A stretch of DNA of 64,000 bases from Anaeramoeba flamelloides (lineage: Eukaryota > Metamonada > Anaeramoebidae): contig JANTQA010000051.1 in assembly GCA_027625915.1 (NCBI GenBank), positions 1,302,501 through 1,366,500 of the forward strand, given 5' to 3'. Positions 45,948 to 57,764 of the stretch are shown one piece after another; the stretch's first letter is position 1, and every line of letters begins with the position of its first letter. Under the pieces are notes generated by a model. It saw nothing but the letters and a program-made list of their open reading frames with translations, did not search any database and was not told the DNA's origin. The translations under genes were made by a program, and so were the position numbers.

Positions 45948-46926
45948 ATGAATTTTATTGAACAAATTGCAAAAACTATTGAAAAAAGACTCGGTACTTA
46001 TTTTGATAGACTAGATGGCTATGAACCAAAACAAATTTACAGCCAAGAGCTCAAACCAAAAAAAACAAATGGACCAATCAAATTGGTAGTTGTTGGAGAT
46101 GGTAATGTTGGAAAAACATGTGCATTAATTAGTTATACAACAAACGCCTTCCCAAGTGAATACGTACCAACTGTCTTTGATAACTATTCAGCCAATGTAA
46201 TGGTTGATGGGAAAACAATCAATTTGGGTCTTTGGGACACAGGTTTGTATCCCCTTTCTGTTTTTTTTAATTTTTCTTTTTTTTTTTTCAACACTTTTCT
46301 AATTATTGAACATCATCTATTTTTTTCTCTCCTCTCTTGAGAGAGAGAAGAAACAAGTATTACTTATATATATATTTTTTTTTTAATTTTTTTTTTTGTT
46401 TTATTTTATTTTATATTTTTTTCCCCTTTTTTCTCCTTTTTTTTTTTTTTTTTCAAATTGTCAAGAACAAACACCTAAATAAACCTTCCTTCTCTTTTAT
46501 TTCTTCTTTGTAACTGTAAAAATATCCTTTTTTGTTTACACTTTTATAACGATTAATAAAGCTGGACAAGAAGATTACGATCGACTTAGGCCCTTGTCCT
46601 ATCCACAAACAGACGTTTTTTTAGTCTGTTTTGCTTTAGACAATAAATCTTCATTGGAAAACACAAAATCAAAATGGAAACCTGAAATTACAAACCATTG
46701 TCCAAACACCCCATTTATTTTATGTGGATGTAAATCAGATCTCCGAAAGGAAAACCAAGATCACGTTACCACTGAAGAAGGAAGAAAAATGGCACAAGAA
46801 CTTGGTGCAATGAAATATGTTGAGTGCTCTGCTCTGACTCAATCAGGCCTCAAGGAGGTTTTTGATACTTCTATTAGGGCAGTGATTTCACCACAACTGT
46901 TAAGTGAAAACGCTGATGAATACTAA
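45948..46926 (+). CDS. Atypical Rho-family GTPase (2 exons)
   Basis: Exons 45948-46242 (donor GTTTGT) and 46562-46926 (acceptor AATAAAG); the intron is 319 nt in phase 1. 219 residues. G1 is GDGNVGKT with Asn where most Rho proteins have Ala; switch I is [14 protein letters not shown]3 is [18 protein letters not shown], rebuilt across the splice; G4 is CKSD in place of TKLD; G5 is ECSAL. A Rho insert-like segment ([13 protein letters not shown]) is present. Unusual features: about 43 extra residues before the G domain, and a C-terminus ending SENADEY with no CAAX box or polybasic stretch, so it should not be prenylated. Rho proteins switch actin and membrane dynamics between GTP- and GDP-bound states. 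Confidence 0.93.
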
Positions 46927-47849
46927 ATTTTTTTTTTTGTACTAATTCTCAAATGTTTTTTATTTTTCTCTTTTTACCAAACACCCTTTTTATTTCAATT
47001 AACAAATATTAAAAACATTAGTTTTATCTTTCTTTGATCTAAACAATTCAAACAGAACTTTTGAGTTCAAAATTTCAATAAAAAATGATCTCTTTTTTTT
47101 TTTCTTTTTCTTTTTCATTTGTTGATTTTTTTTTCTTTTTTTTCTGATTGTAAGTGAACTCTTGTTTTGATTTTTAACAACTTTGGAATTTGAGGATCTT
47201 GTTCTTGAACTTTTATCAGCTCGTTGTTAAGTATTTAAGAATTCCAATTTATTTTTTTGTTCAAATTGCTCTTTGGCCAAACAATAAAACAAGCTGAAAA
47301 TTTATTTGCCACCTGTTTTATCGTCTTTAATATCTCTTTTGTTACAAACAAATCAAAACTAACTTTAAGATACATTATCTTTGAAGATGTACTGCATCGA
47401 TAATCTCTACATATTGGATAAAAATGCTCTATTAGGAACTGTCTTAAATAAATACTTTGTGGTGTACGTGTTGTTCAAAATATCATTGAGCTATGACTCA
47501 TGAAATACAGAAGGTCCTTTCAATTTCAAAATATTTCAGACAAGGAAATTTTGCAAGATCAAATTCTAAATTGTCGAATTGATATTGAATACCAAAACTC
47601 AATCACTCTTCTTATAAGCCGGTATTATCTTGTTTCAAACAAAATTTGATGAATTAATCAAATTATATTGACAAAGTTGGGTGTCGAAAAAAAAGTACCA
47701 ATATTGAATTTAATGTCAGTTTAGCAATAATTTCCAATTCCTAAAAATTTGATATACCATTGTTTTTCAGGATACCAAGAGACAAAGGAAACAACACAAT
47801 AATATTTTGATACATAATTCCCTGGTGGTGGTTTTATTTAAGATAGCCC
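46927..47849. other. 3' flank of the Rho gene, nothing recognised
   Basis: 47360-47700 is somewhat less AT-rich than its surroundings and could be decayed coding DNA, but no frame gave recognisable protein. Confidence 0.4.
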
Positions 47850-47853
47850 TTAA

Positions 47854-48024
47854 GGGACTAGTCTCTATTATTTTTTTTTTGACCAATTTCAAATTAAGGA
47901 TTTATTATCTAGAAATATATTTAATATTGAAAATAAACAGGGTTATCAAATTTAAGTAATTGTCAAGAAATTTTCACAATCTCTATTAAAATTTAGGTAA
48001 AAAAATATAATAGAGATTAGTCCC
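47854..48024. mobile_element. Short TTAA-flanked MITE
   Basis: 171 bp with ends GGGACTAGTCTCTATTAT and its inverted complement (one mismatch), flanked by TTAA at 47850-47853 and 48025-48028. The terminal GGGA(C/G)TAG and the TTAA target link it to 31330-32702. Confidence 0.75.
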
Positions 48025-49060
48025 TTAAGGAGGATATGCTAGAATTGGTTTAAGTTTAATTATTTTAATTTGAATCTAAATATTTTAATTCATGAGTTAT
48101 CACACTCTATTTACATCAAAAAATAAAAAAATGTCCCTTCATTTTCTTCTTTTAACGATGTGTAAGTTATCTAAATTTTATTTATTAAATAATAAGGGTT
48201 CATAATTTCTATTCTGTATCCAGAAATTTTTACCGAGTTCATAGTCAAAGTTAAAGTTAAATTATTGAATTAGGTAATTGGGTAATGCACCCCCCCCCAA
48301 CATTACAGACACATATTAATTATATTGTCTCTTAATTCGTGATTTTTATATTCTTTTTTTTTTTTTTTTTTTTGGGATAACTGAATGATAAATTTATTCA
48401 AAAATTAACAGTATTATCTAAAAAATTCCAAATTTTTGTTCTTTTAGAGATATTTTTTTAAAAATTAAAGGGGAAATTGTTTATTTTATAACCTTTTCTT
48501 ACCTCTAAAGAAAAATTGAATGTATTTTTATAATACCCTAAAGAATTTGTTTTCTTTAACATTTATTCAAAACATTTCATACAAAATCATTTTTCCGAGT
48601 CAAAAGAATAACGTTTAATTAATCACTTAACTAAATTTGTGCACTTTTTCATTTTTTAAGTTCAAATAATGAGTATTTTCGAAATATTTTGTTGCCTATT
48701 ATTCAATTTGGGATTTAGTAAAATTTCTAAATTGGCTATTTTTTTTTTTTATATATATTTTTAAAGGGTTTCTTGATAAATATCATGTATGAAAAGTTTG
48801 TAATAGTTTTTAATGACTATGATAAAATAAAAAGGATTTTTTTTTTGTGTTTAGTTGTATTTTATTACTTAAATTATAGAAAATTCAAAATGTTGAAATG
48901 ACCAATACTAAATATTCATAAAAATTTGTTCAAAAAATAATTAAAACCAACAAAGTTAAGTGAATTTTTATACCACTTTAAAAAAGCTAAAAAAGTAAAA
49001 CTTTTCTTTTGTTTTTTTACAAAATCCAAGCCAAAATTCCCTAAAATACCATACACACCA
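48025..49060. other. Intergenic region, nothing recognised
   Basis: AT-rich with a short C run near 48290 and a T run near 48356; no gene or clear repeat. Confidence 0.4.
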
Positions 49061-49115
49061 CCCTAATCTACTCTAACATACTCTAATCTACCCTAAAATA
49101 CCTTAACCTACCCAT
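49061..49115. repeat. Degenerate telomere-like tandem repeat
   Basis: Repeats of a 10-11 nt unit close to TACCCTAAAA or TACTCTAATC follow one another for about five units. The CCCTAA core resembles telomeric repeats, but the unit is too degenerate to be sure. Confidence 0.45.
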
Positions 49116-49255
49116 AAAGGGTGTTTTAAATACACACAGTCAATAAATTTCAATGGAATTGTCTATTTTGAAAAAAATAAGAATTTGAAAGTTTTGAAAT
49201 TTGACCAATCATGAAAAGTAATATTTTCCCCATGTTTAGAAACAAAAAGTTTATA

Positions 49256-49448
49256 CAGTCTATTCCGCTCTTAAGACACAAACTTCAACGAAATTTAAGG
49301 CACAAAAAAATTCTCAAATTAGGGCACAGTATTCACCTTCTAGTAAATAAATTGTAAAAAAAATTTTCAGATTTTGTACCTTAATTTCAGATTTTTTTGT
49401 GCCTTAACTTCCATTGAAAGTTTGTGTGTTATAAGTTGAAACTTACTG
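49256..49448. mobile_element. Palindromic TA-flanked MITE
   Basis: TA-CAGTCTATTCCGCTC on the left and AACTTACTG-TA on the right, with shared internal blocks ACGAAATTTAAGGCAC and GTGCCTTAAC. More diverged between arms than the copy at 42431-42628. Confidence 0.75.
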
Positions 49449-49838
49449 TAAATGGGATTTATTTTCAATTAAAAAATTGAATATATTGCCAAAAAAAAAA
49501 AAACCCATACTTGTGTATATACTGGAAAATTATTATACTACCAATAAAAAAAAATAATTAAATAATTAAAAAACAAACAAAAATTCTAACAATGTTAAAA
49601 ATAAGATAAAAATTTTCCAAATTGAAATTTTCTAATAAATAAAAAATTCAAAAAAAACTTATTATTCTTTTTTTGAACAATTGTTTTAATATGAATCTAT
49701 TGAATAATTTTCTTGACTTTTAAAAAGATTCATAAAATTACTTATGACTGGAATGCACGGTGTAAATAAACAAATGTAATTTTGTTTCTTTATTTCTGTT
49801 TACGTTTTTATTTTTTATTTTCCACTTTCTCTTTCCCT

Positions 49839-51554
49839 TTACTTTTCCTTTTCCTTTTCCCTTTCCTTTTCCTTTTTCTTTCTTTTCTTTTTTCTTCTCC
49901 TTTTCCTTTTCTTTCCACCTTTCTCACATGTTCTTTCAAATAATCTTTTACGCTCATTCTGCCGTATTTTTTTAATCTTTGGCGATTCCATTAAAAAGCT
50001 CTCAAAATTATCGTCAGTGTTATCGTTCGCATCTATACTATAAGTTACTAATGGAACATTAGTTGTGGTTATTTTATTACCGTTTTCATCGGTGGGTGGT
50101 AATATTGATTTGTATGGCGTGTTTAATATATTTATTGGGGAGAATAATAGCTTGTGGAAATATTTTCTGCCTAATTCCAATAAATTATTATTTATTTTAT
50201 GATCATTAAGATACGGGTTATAAAAGCGATTTATGAAAATGCTTAGTTCCTCAATGCTTTGCTCCAAATATTTGAAGGGTGCAATAATTGAAAGGTGGAA
50301 TTTTCGAAGGCTGAATAATTTATTTTTTAAGAAAAGGATCTTTTCTTCGCGATCCTTTTTTTCGTTGGTAAACAGTTTTTTAAAAAATCCAAGTTGGTTG
50401 TTCTTTTCTTCTAATTTTGGTATTTTGCATTTCTTTTTGTTACACAATTCGATTAAGCATTTAAATATGATTTGGCTTTGGGAATTCACCACTTCGGAAA
50501 TGATATTAAAGAAATGGCTTTGGACATATTTGATATATAAAATATAATCAACTTTGTTCTTGCAAATTTGGAGACACACATAAGCAATATAAAAAATCCG
50601 GCACATGGAGTCATGTAGCAAGCGAGTCGCACCTGGTTTGACTTGCCTTTGGTTATTAAAATGCAAATTGATCTTTTCTTTTTGAATAATCGGGTAAAAA
50701 AAGGAAAACTGTTCCCAATTAAGAATTTGAGACATCAAATGACAATACTTATTATTGTTGTTCTCGAGAATTAGGATATTTGTTTTCTTGAATAACTTGG
50801 CAATTGGATAATTCCTAAAATTTTGATCTTGGAATTCTGGGATCATGGAAAAAAGAAATTTTAAATAATAGTCAAGAATGTTGATTGTTTCGATCCGTAT
50901 TTTGGAGACTGTTTTCTCAATGTAGGCCTGTGGGTTTTTGAGATTTAATTCTTCACTGATTTCGTTCAATTTAAAATCAATTTCAGAAATTGTTTCAATG
51001 ATTTGCTTGTGTTTCTTTAGTGTGATGTTCTCTTCTTCATATTTTCTGATTAAGTTACTTAAAAAGATTTTTATTTGCTTAAGGAAATTGATAATGTCGG
51101 GCTCCTTGGTGAGTCTTGTCAATTCAATCAATTTGGTTTTGATTTCTTCCAAAATGATGATCTCTGCGGGGTCTTTCAGCGTGATTTTAAATCTCATTGT
51201 TCCAATTTTTTTTTTCAAATCCGCTTGTTGCGCGTTGATTTGGTTGAAGATCTTTTCAATTTGGTACCCCTTCCACAATTCGCTATTTTTATTTTCGTTC
51301 CGTAAGATTGGCCCTTGGCGAAGATCTTTAAGACTTAGTGTCTTGTTTACTGTTTGGAGGTTGCGAATTACAGATTGGACTTCTTGGCTTTGCAGATCAA
51401 CACAAAATGATTTTAGATACACCTGCCCAAACACTTTGAGCTTTTCACGATCTTCTTCAAATAATCGATCAAACAACGAACTTATCTGTTTTTGAATTGT
51501 GTTGTCAGTTGACGACGAGAGTTGGAGTAAGGTTAAAACTGTTAAAAACTGCAT
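49839..51554 (-). CDS. Orphan single-exon helical protein with polybasic C-terminus
   Basis: 571 residues with no introns seen; no family recognised. It is almost entirely predicted helix, with repeated heptad-like stretches in the first 230 residues (for example IIETISEIDFKLNEISEELN), then a more globular helical part around FLFSMIPEFQDQNF and YIAYVCLQIC. A short acidic loop (DANDNTDDNFESFLMESP) precedes a run of Lys/Arg (RKRRRKKKRKKK), which could be a nuclear localisation signal. That tail is encoded by a TTTCC-type simple repeat and may vary in length. The start MQFLTVLTLLQLSSS looks weakly hydrophobic but lacks a convincing signal-peptide cleavage site. A length above 500 codons and normal composition support a real gene. 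Confidence 0.8.
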   Translation of the reverse strand: MQFLTVLTLLQLSSSTDNTIQKQISSLFDRLFEEDREKLKVFGQVYLKSFCVDLQSQEVQSVIRNLQTVNKTLSLKDLRQGPILRNENKNSELWKGYQIEKIFNQINAQQADLKKKIGTMRFKITLKDPAEIIILEEIKTKLIELTRLTKEPDIINFLKQIKIFLSNLIRKYEEENITLKKHKQIIETISEIDFKLNEISEELNLKNPQAYIEKTVSKIRIETINILDYYLKFLFSMIPEFQDQNFRNYPIAKLFKKTNILILENNNNKYCHLMSQILNWEQFSFFYPIIQKEKINLHFNNQRQVKPGATRLLHDSMCRIFYIAYVCLQICKNKVDYILYIKYVQSHFFNIISEVVNSQSQIIFKCLIELCNKKKCKIPKLEEKNNQLGFFKKLFTNEKKDREEKILFLKNKLFSLRKFHLSIIAPFKYLEQSIEELSIFINRFYNPYLNDHKINNNLLELGRKYFHKLLFSPINILNTPYKSILPPTDENGNKITTTNVPLVTYSIDANDNTDDNFESFLMESPKIKKIRQNERKRLFERTCEKGGKKRKRRRKKKRKKKEKEREKEKEK

Positions 51555-51846
51555 TCAATAAAACTCTAGTTTTTCAAAGGATCAACCTAGAAAAAAATGA
51601 TTTATATGCCCAGTTCTGCAGTCACTTCCAAGAACTCTTTCTGCCAATTCAAATCTGAGAACCTACTTGATTTGATCTGTGTTGGGGTTTTTACCTCACT
51701 ATTTTTTGTTTGAATCAAGTTGACCTTGAGAGAAAGAAGAAATTATTCCTTTGGTATATATTTTGAGTAAGAAAAGGGAGATCAGGATAAACTATTTGCC
51801 ATTTTTTAGTTAAATAACGGACAGAAAAATAATCTATTTTTTTAGA

Positions 51847-52311
51847 CTCACTGTTGAGAGAAAAATGTTGGACATAGAAAAATGGTTGGTAGCATTTTTA
51901 ATTGGGAACATTACGGGAAATGATTTTTAAATTCGGTCGTTGTGAAATAACTAAAGAAAATAACAATAATCTACTTATTAGAATAACGATCAATGTAATT
52001 CTATTTTTTCAAAATCTTATCTATTATAATCTAAAGCAAGTTTAAAAATTACCATTTTCAGAATTAATAGTAAACTTTACTAGAACTTGGTTTTTTGTTA
52101 AAATAGCAAGATCTAATTTAGTTATCAACCATTCAAATGAGTATTCTACCCAAACCACAGATTAACGAACTTGTAACACCTTTAAACCTGGATTTATATA
52201 AAATTCGCCTAGTTATCATTAGGATTTGATTTTCAATTTTACTAATGTTCCCAATTAAAAATAGTGTCCAACCATTTTTCTATGTCCAACATTTTTCTCT
52301 CAACAGTCACT
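51847..52311. mobile_element. MITE with ~70-bp terminal inverted repeats
   Basis: GAGAGAAAAATGTTGGACAT followed by AGAAAAATGGTTGG at the left returns inverted at 52232-52311; the outermost inverted bases are ACTGTTGAG. About 465 bp, non-coding. It lies 290 bp upstream of the 51554 start codon, on the promoter side of that gene. Confidence 0.75.
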
Positions 52312-54392
52312 AAATTAGATCCTCCTTGCTAAAGTTTGAAGATCAATTAAGGTCTTTTGGTTGTGTTTTGGTAGAAGGATCCTGCAAAACTATAAAAATT
52401 TGAAACAACTTTCAATAAAAATTTTTAAGGGTATAGGTAAATATTACAAATATTGAGTTTATAAGTTAATACCAAATTGAAACATTAGATTCATTTCTTT
52501 AACCAAATAAAGAATTTTTTTTGATAAAAAGGGAGGTGGGAATGGAAGAAATCTGTGTATAATCTATTTTCATTCCAACTAAATAACCGATATTAAAAAA
52601 ATTATAAAAAAGTGATCAAGAATGGAATAAAACCAAATAATTTATTTCTTGATCTTATCTGTAACATTTGGTATAATTACTTATTCTTTATTGGGTTTTG
52701 TTTTGAAATTTGGAATGGAAAAATTATATTTTGAAAATTATTGAGAAACAAACTACTTTTTATTTCTAAGGAATCTCGAAAATTGAATTTTAATTCCAAT
52801 TAAGATCAATTTGTCAAATTTTGATTTGATTTAAGAATATAGGATATTTTTAGATTCCATCTTTGGATCATTAAATTCATTGGGTCCATTAGTTTGTTTT
52901 TACAATATTTTATTTTAAATTAAAATGAGAACTAAAAAGAATTCAGAATCGGATTGAAAACATTTCCCATATTATTAAATTCTTTGGGTTGAACTTTTTA
53001 TAGTCGTTTTTTTTTTTTTTTTTTTTGAATACAAGACCCAGTAAATTCTTATAACTCTTTTAGAATTCTTCAATTTTTTGATTTCTTTTGATAAAAATAT
53101 TAGAAAAAAGAATTTTGGAAATAAATATTTATAAAATAATTTTTTTGGTTAATAGATAAAAAGTATTATCAGAGATAAGAATTATTCTTTTATTTAGTAT
53201 CTTCCAAAATAATAAGACAAAGTAAGAACATAAATATTCGAAAATAGTCTTTGATCAATTTTTTTTTTTTGAGTTATTGATTTCAACAAATTTATTTGAA
53301 AATGTGATCTTTCTTGCATGGATGCTAAATGAAAAGAAAAGATATGTTTATAATAAAGTTCTATTTAATTTGTTATTTTTTTTCTTTTCATCCCACTGAT
53401 TAATTTCTAGCCCCCTCTTTCTGTGTTCCACTTGTTTACAACATTTTTCTAAAACTATTGTCCAAATCCAAATACTAGATATTTTTTTTCATTTCTTTAA
53501 TGAATGTATCCAAAAAGTTCTTTGTTGTACTTATTGTTATAAATACTTATCAGAATAAAATTTAGCAGGTTTCGAATATTTCGAATATTTTTCAATATTT
53601 ATGATAATAAGTTTCATGAAAATTCTTGTGAGGCAATTATTAATTAAGTTGGGTATTAACTATAATGGTATTTCTTCATTTTATTTTTAATATAGAAGAG
53701 CAAATGTATGGATTTCCAAATTTTCGATTAATATCATTAGGCTTTTAGTTCCAGTTTTAAAAGATTATTTTAAGGATTTCCATAAATTTTGAGTAATTTT
53801 CAAAAATTATACAAATGTTTAAATAGCCCATATTAACTTGTTAAACATATAATACAAATTAAAAGGATTTTATTTATTTCTAGAAAAACATACACTTTAG
53901 GTGATCAAGGAAAACCATAATAAATAATAAGTAAGTATGCTATTGACTGATTAAATTTGTATTATTCCAAAAGCACTTCCAAATAAAAAAAAAAAAAAAA
54001 ATACAATCTATAATTTTAACTAATAAAAAACAGATATTTTCATAGTTTTTTTCTTCCGAAAAATAAAAAATATTAAAAAAGAAAATCTAAAAATGAAAGA
54101 TCAAAGTAAAAATTTTTCTCTCAAAATTATATATTTTTTGAATATTCTAAGGAAAAAAAAAAAAAACAAATTATTAAAAATGAGAAGTAGAAGAACAAAT
54201 TTAATCGAAATTTCAATTCCAAATTATATTTTTTTTCAAAACTAAGGAATTTTGCCTCTAAAATTGATTTGTACATACGAGAGTATAAGGTTTCCAATTC
54301 AATGATGTTTTGATAAAAGAAGAAACTAAAATAAGTGTTTATTTTTATAAGTTTTTTAGGGATAAAAATTACCATATATTTATATAAACCCA
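52312..54392. other. Intergenic region, nothing recognised
   Basis: No supported gene, RNA or delimited repeat. The small frame at 54127-54423 overlaps the next transposon end and is dismissed. Confidence 0.4.
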
Positions 54393-54908
54393 ATTCCAAA
54401 AAGTTGGACACACCCAAAATCAAAAATAGGAAAAAAAAAAACCAATTTATTGTATTTTACCAAACCTAATATAAAACCATATTAAGTTTACCCATTAGCA
54501 ATGCTTTACTAAGTAATCATTTTAATCCAAATAAAAGAAAAAAATATAAAACTCAAAAATAAAAACAGGTGTGTCCAAAATAATAAAACGAGCTGAACAA
54601 AAAATGTTTTGGTAAATTTGTTGAAATTTCACCAACCATTGTTGATCGATCAAATGTTAAGATACCATCTACCAATTGTATGTTATTTTTCAATTTAACA
54701 AACTCAACAGTAACCTTATATCAACCATTGAATAAAAATTCCACATCTAAGGAAACAGATTACGTTACTGGAAAAAAGGAAATTAAAACAAAATTTATAA
54801 AGACAAAAAATGAAATAGTTTGTAAAATCAAAATTCTTTTTAAATTAAATTTAAAGTGCAGTGTTGATGTTCTATCCACTGTTTAAACTGTGTCCAAATT
54901 TTTGGAAT
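54393..54908. mobile_element. GGACACA-ended TIR element
   Basis: The left end ATTCCAAAAAGTTGGACACA and the right end TGTCCAAATTTTTGGAAT are inverted repeats. The full length matches 31542-32078 in reverse. About 516 bp, probably a mariner-like non-autonomous element. Confidence 0.7.
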
Positions 54909-55170
54909 ATAATTTATAATCAAAGTATGTTATAATTGGCTGTGAATGATGTTAGTATCATAGGGTTCGAATAGCACTAAAAAATCAATGATAAATCTTA
55001 GAACCAAATGAATTATTAGATTTTTTTAACTAATGATCAAAATATTAAAAAAGTTTCATTTTGAAAAAATTTTTTTTAATTCCTTTTTCAAATCTAAAAA
55101 TAGAAACCCAAATAATAGTATTCTGATATTTAATAATTTAGATTTAGAACCTTCAAAAAGTAACAATTTT
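54909..55170 (+). repeat. Dispersed repeat R1, left half (split by the LINE)
   Basis: Matches 36560-36800 and continues at 61287 after the LINE. Its last 15 bases (AAAAGTAACAATTTT, 55156-55170) are the left copy of the LINE target-site duplication. Confidence 0.65.
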
Positions 55171-55215
55171 ATTTTTTTTTTTTTTTTTTTTCAGCTCAGA
55201 AAATTTAAAACAAGC

Positions 55216-56387
55216 CAATGATAAGAAAACTTTTTTTTAAAAACTTACCAAGTAAGTATTCTATCGACAAGCTAGTTCAATTTATTGAAGAAAAGTCACA
55301 ATGTTCACCAAATATAGAAATTATCAAAAACAAAAAAAAATCCAAACAATGGATTAGCTAAAATCACACCAAGTTCGAAAAAGAATGAAGAACTAATTAA
55401 ACAAGCACTTGGTGATAATTTCTATTTTGAGAAAAGAAAAATAATAGTTGCGGACTACTCGAACAAGAAATTCAAAATGAAAAAAAAAAAACAAAAAGAA
55501 AAAAAAGAAAAAAAATTACAAGAAAAAAAAAAAAAAAAGAACTAAAAAAAGCAAAAAACCAAAAAAAACCTCAAAAAAAACTCACCAGACAATGCGGAAT
55601 CGGAACCCAAAAAATACCAAAAACCCAATTGCCAACATAGTACTAAAAACAAAAAAAAAAAAAAAAAACTGATCTAATTAGATCAAATATGAAGGTGAAC
55701 CATGCTACGATAAATAATGCTGAAGTAGTACTAAATGCGTTATTTCTGCATAATATTCCTTATCATGCAAACTATTATGATATTGAGTATGTACTCAAAC
55801 CACTTATTCATATCAAAGAACTAATACTGTTCCTCGACAGTAATAATCAATTCAAGGGTTGCGCGAAGTTATTAGTAGAGAAAAAAGAAGACTTTCAAAA
55901 ATTATTAACTTATTCAGGTAAATTGAAGCTATTTAATAGATTCATAATCATTAACAAATTTATTCATAAGAATAAGATATCCCAACCCAATAATGAAAAG
56001 AAAACCTCTGAAATACTAGATAAAAATAAAAACAAAAATAATGTATGGTTCGAAAAAAATTTTTTAAACAACAACAAAATCAATAAAAATAACAATAAGA
56101 CTCAATCAAATTTTATTCATCAAGAAAAAACTAATAAGATCAATAAAAATTTAACCAACAATATTAGAAATAAAAACAGAAAAATTTCAAAAAATCAAAT
56201 TGTTATTTTTAATTTACCTAACAAAATCAATCAAGAATTCTTAAAAAAATTATTCAAAGAATATAAAATCTTGGAAATTATAATTCTAAATAATAAGAAT
56301 AATAATCAAAAATTTTCATTTGTAACTTTCCAAAATGAAGATTTAAGAGATAAAGCTTTGAGTTTTGATGGTATTTTTTATATATAA
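55216..56387 (+). pseudogene. LINE ORF1: RNA-binding protein with RRM-like domains
   Basis: A first RRM-like unit starts at 55216 (MIRKLFFKNLPSKYSIDKL) and, after a frame change in an A-run near 55335, continues as NGLAKITPSSKKNEELI and KRKIIVADYSNKK, ending in a very Lys-rich tail. The open frame 55689-56387 (232 codons) holds two more: RNP2-like LFLHNIP with RNP1-like FKGCAKLLV, and IVIFNLPNKINQEFLKKLF with FSFVTFQN. Between them is an Asn/Lys linker. RRM-bearing ORF1 proteins bind the LINE RNA. A frame change near 56375 leads to a further Lys/Asn-rich helical part. Confidence 0.7.
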
Positions 56388-56606
56388 GAAAAAAATATTT
56401 ATTAAAAAAGCTTTTGAAAAGAAGAATTTTAAAAAGAAAAATATAACACCCACTAATAATATAAACAACAATTTTAATGAAATTTTAGAAAAAAGAATAA
56501 TTAACTTAGAAAATGAAATTAAAAAAACTAAAATTAATAATTGATAATAATTCAAATTCAATAATTAATCTAAATAAAAATTCAGAAAATAAAATAAATA
56601 AAAATT

Positions 56607-57764
56607 TTGAGAAAGGGGCCCAAACTCAAAAAAAGGAATCCCAAAACAAACTATAAAGAAAAAAATAAAAATAAAAATGAAAATTATCATTATGAGGAAA
56701 AATCAATTGAAATAGATATTGAGAAAGAAGATGATGTTAATAAATCAAAAAATAAAATTATTAACAAACAAAAAAATAATAAACCTTCTTTAGCTGATTT
56801 TTTTTTATCTATTGGTCAAACTATCACTAAACAAAAAACCCAATTTTAAACCTTTTTCATTTACTAATAATTTCAAAAAAAATAATAATTTTCATTTACC
56901 CAATATAACATTTTTGGAAAACCAATTAAATAATGTTTTTAAAGTCACTATAGAAAATGATAAAGAGACATTTAATTTTTTGAAAAATTTTAAAAGAAAA
57001 AATAATAATAAACCCAACGATTGGAATGAGAATAATTTATTACTAAATAAATTAATTGAAAACAAAAATAAAATTTTAAATCATGGAAATATTTTAATTC
57101 AAAAACAAAAAGATATCAGTACAAGTAAAGAACTTATTGTTTATACTGAATGTAATTATAAAAATGATATCCAAAAAATCTTGATTTTTATTTTAATCAA
57201 AAAAAATCAATTATTGAATTACAAGATGAACACCATAAAGACCAATTGGATATTAATAAAAAGAAAAATATGAAAAATATCAATTTAATACAAAATAAAA
57301 AGAAAACAGTTTTATGTAAAGCAATTTCAAAAAAAAATAATAAAAGATGTAAAAAAGAACTTCAAACCCAAAAGGATATTGTAATTGTCATATTAGTCAA
57401 CTTGATGATTGACTTTATCAATCAAATTCTAAAATAAAGAAATTAGAAATTTTTAAAATATTAATTCAAATTAATATTTATATATATAAATTTAAAAAAC
57501 CAAAATAATTTAAAAAATTTTAAATGGGGTTTCACAAATCCAAAGTGCCCATTTAATCACCCACTAATAATCAATTTAAAATTTTATTATATCAAATCCA
57601 AATCATTAAAAAATAAAATTTTATATTTCTATATACAAATTTTATTTTCCAATATTAATTTTTTTAAACAAGAACTAAACCAAAAAAATTTATTTCAAGA
57701 AATAATTTTTTTATTAAATTATGAATATAAAAATTATGAGCATTTTATTGATTTAAACTATTTT
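56607..57764 (+). pseudogene. LINE middle part with Cys-His zinc-binding motif
   Basis: Several short frames (56607-56849, 56812-57273, 57246-57437) of Asn/Lys-rich protein. Near 57310-57400, reading across one frame change, VLCKAISKKNNKRCKKELQ is followed by GYCNCH. This matches the C-x(8-10)-C...C-x-(1-2)-H pattern of the small CKAITKKGxxC-type zinc motif known from diverse viral and mobile-element proteins. I am not aware of this motif being standard in LINEs. Confidence 0.5.

Noticed and set aside
50938-51495. Plus-strand 185-codon open frame.
   Set aside because: Antisense shadow of the helical protein gene on the minus strand; Ser/Phe/Leu-rich with no motif.
54680-54886. Open frame beginning MLFFNLTNSTVTLYQ.
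   Set aside because: Inside the GGACACA-ended element; the reverse strand is the one with peptide similarity between copies.
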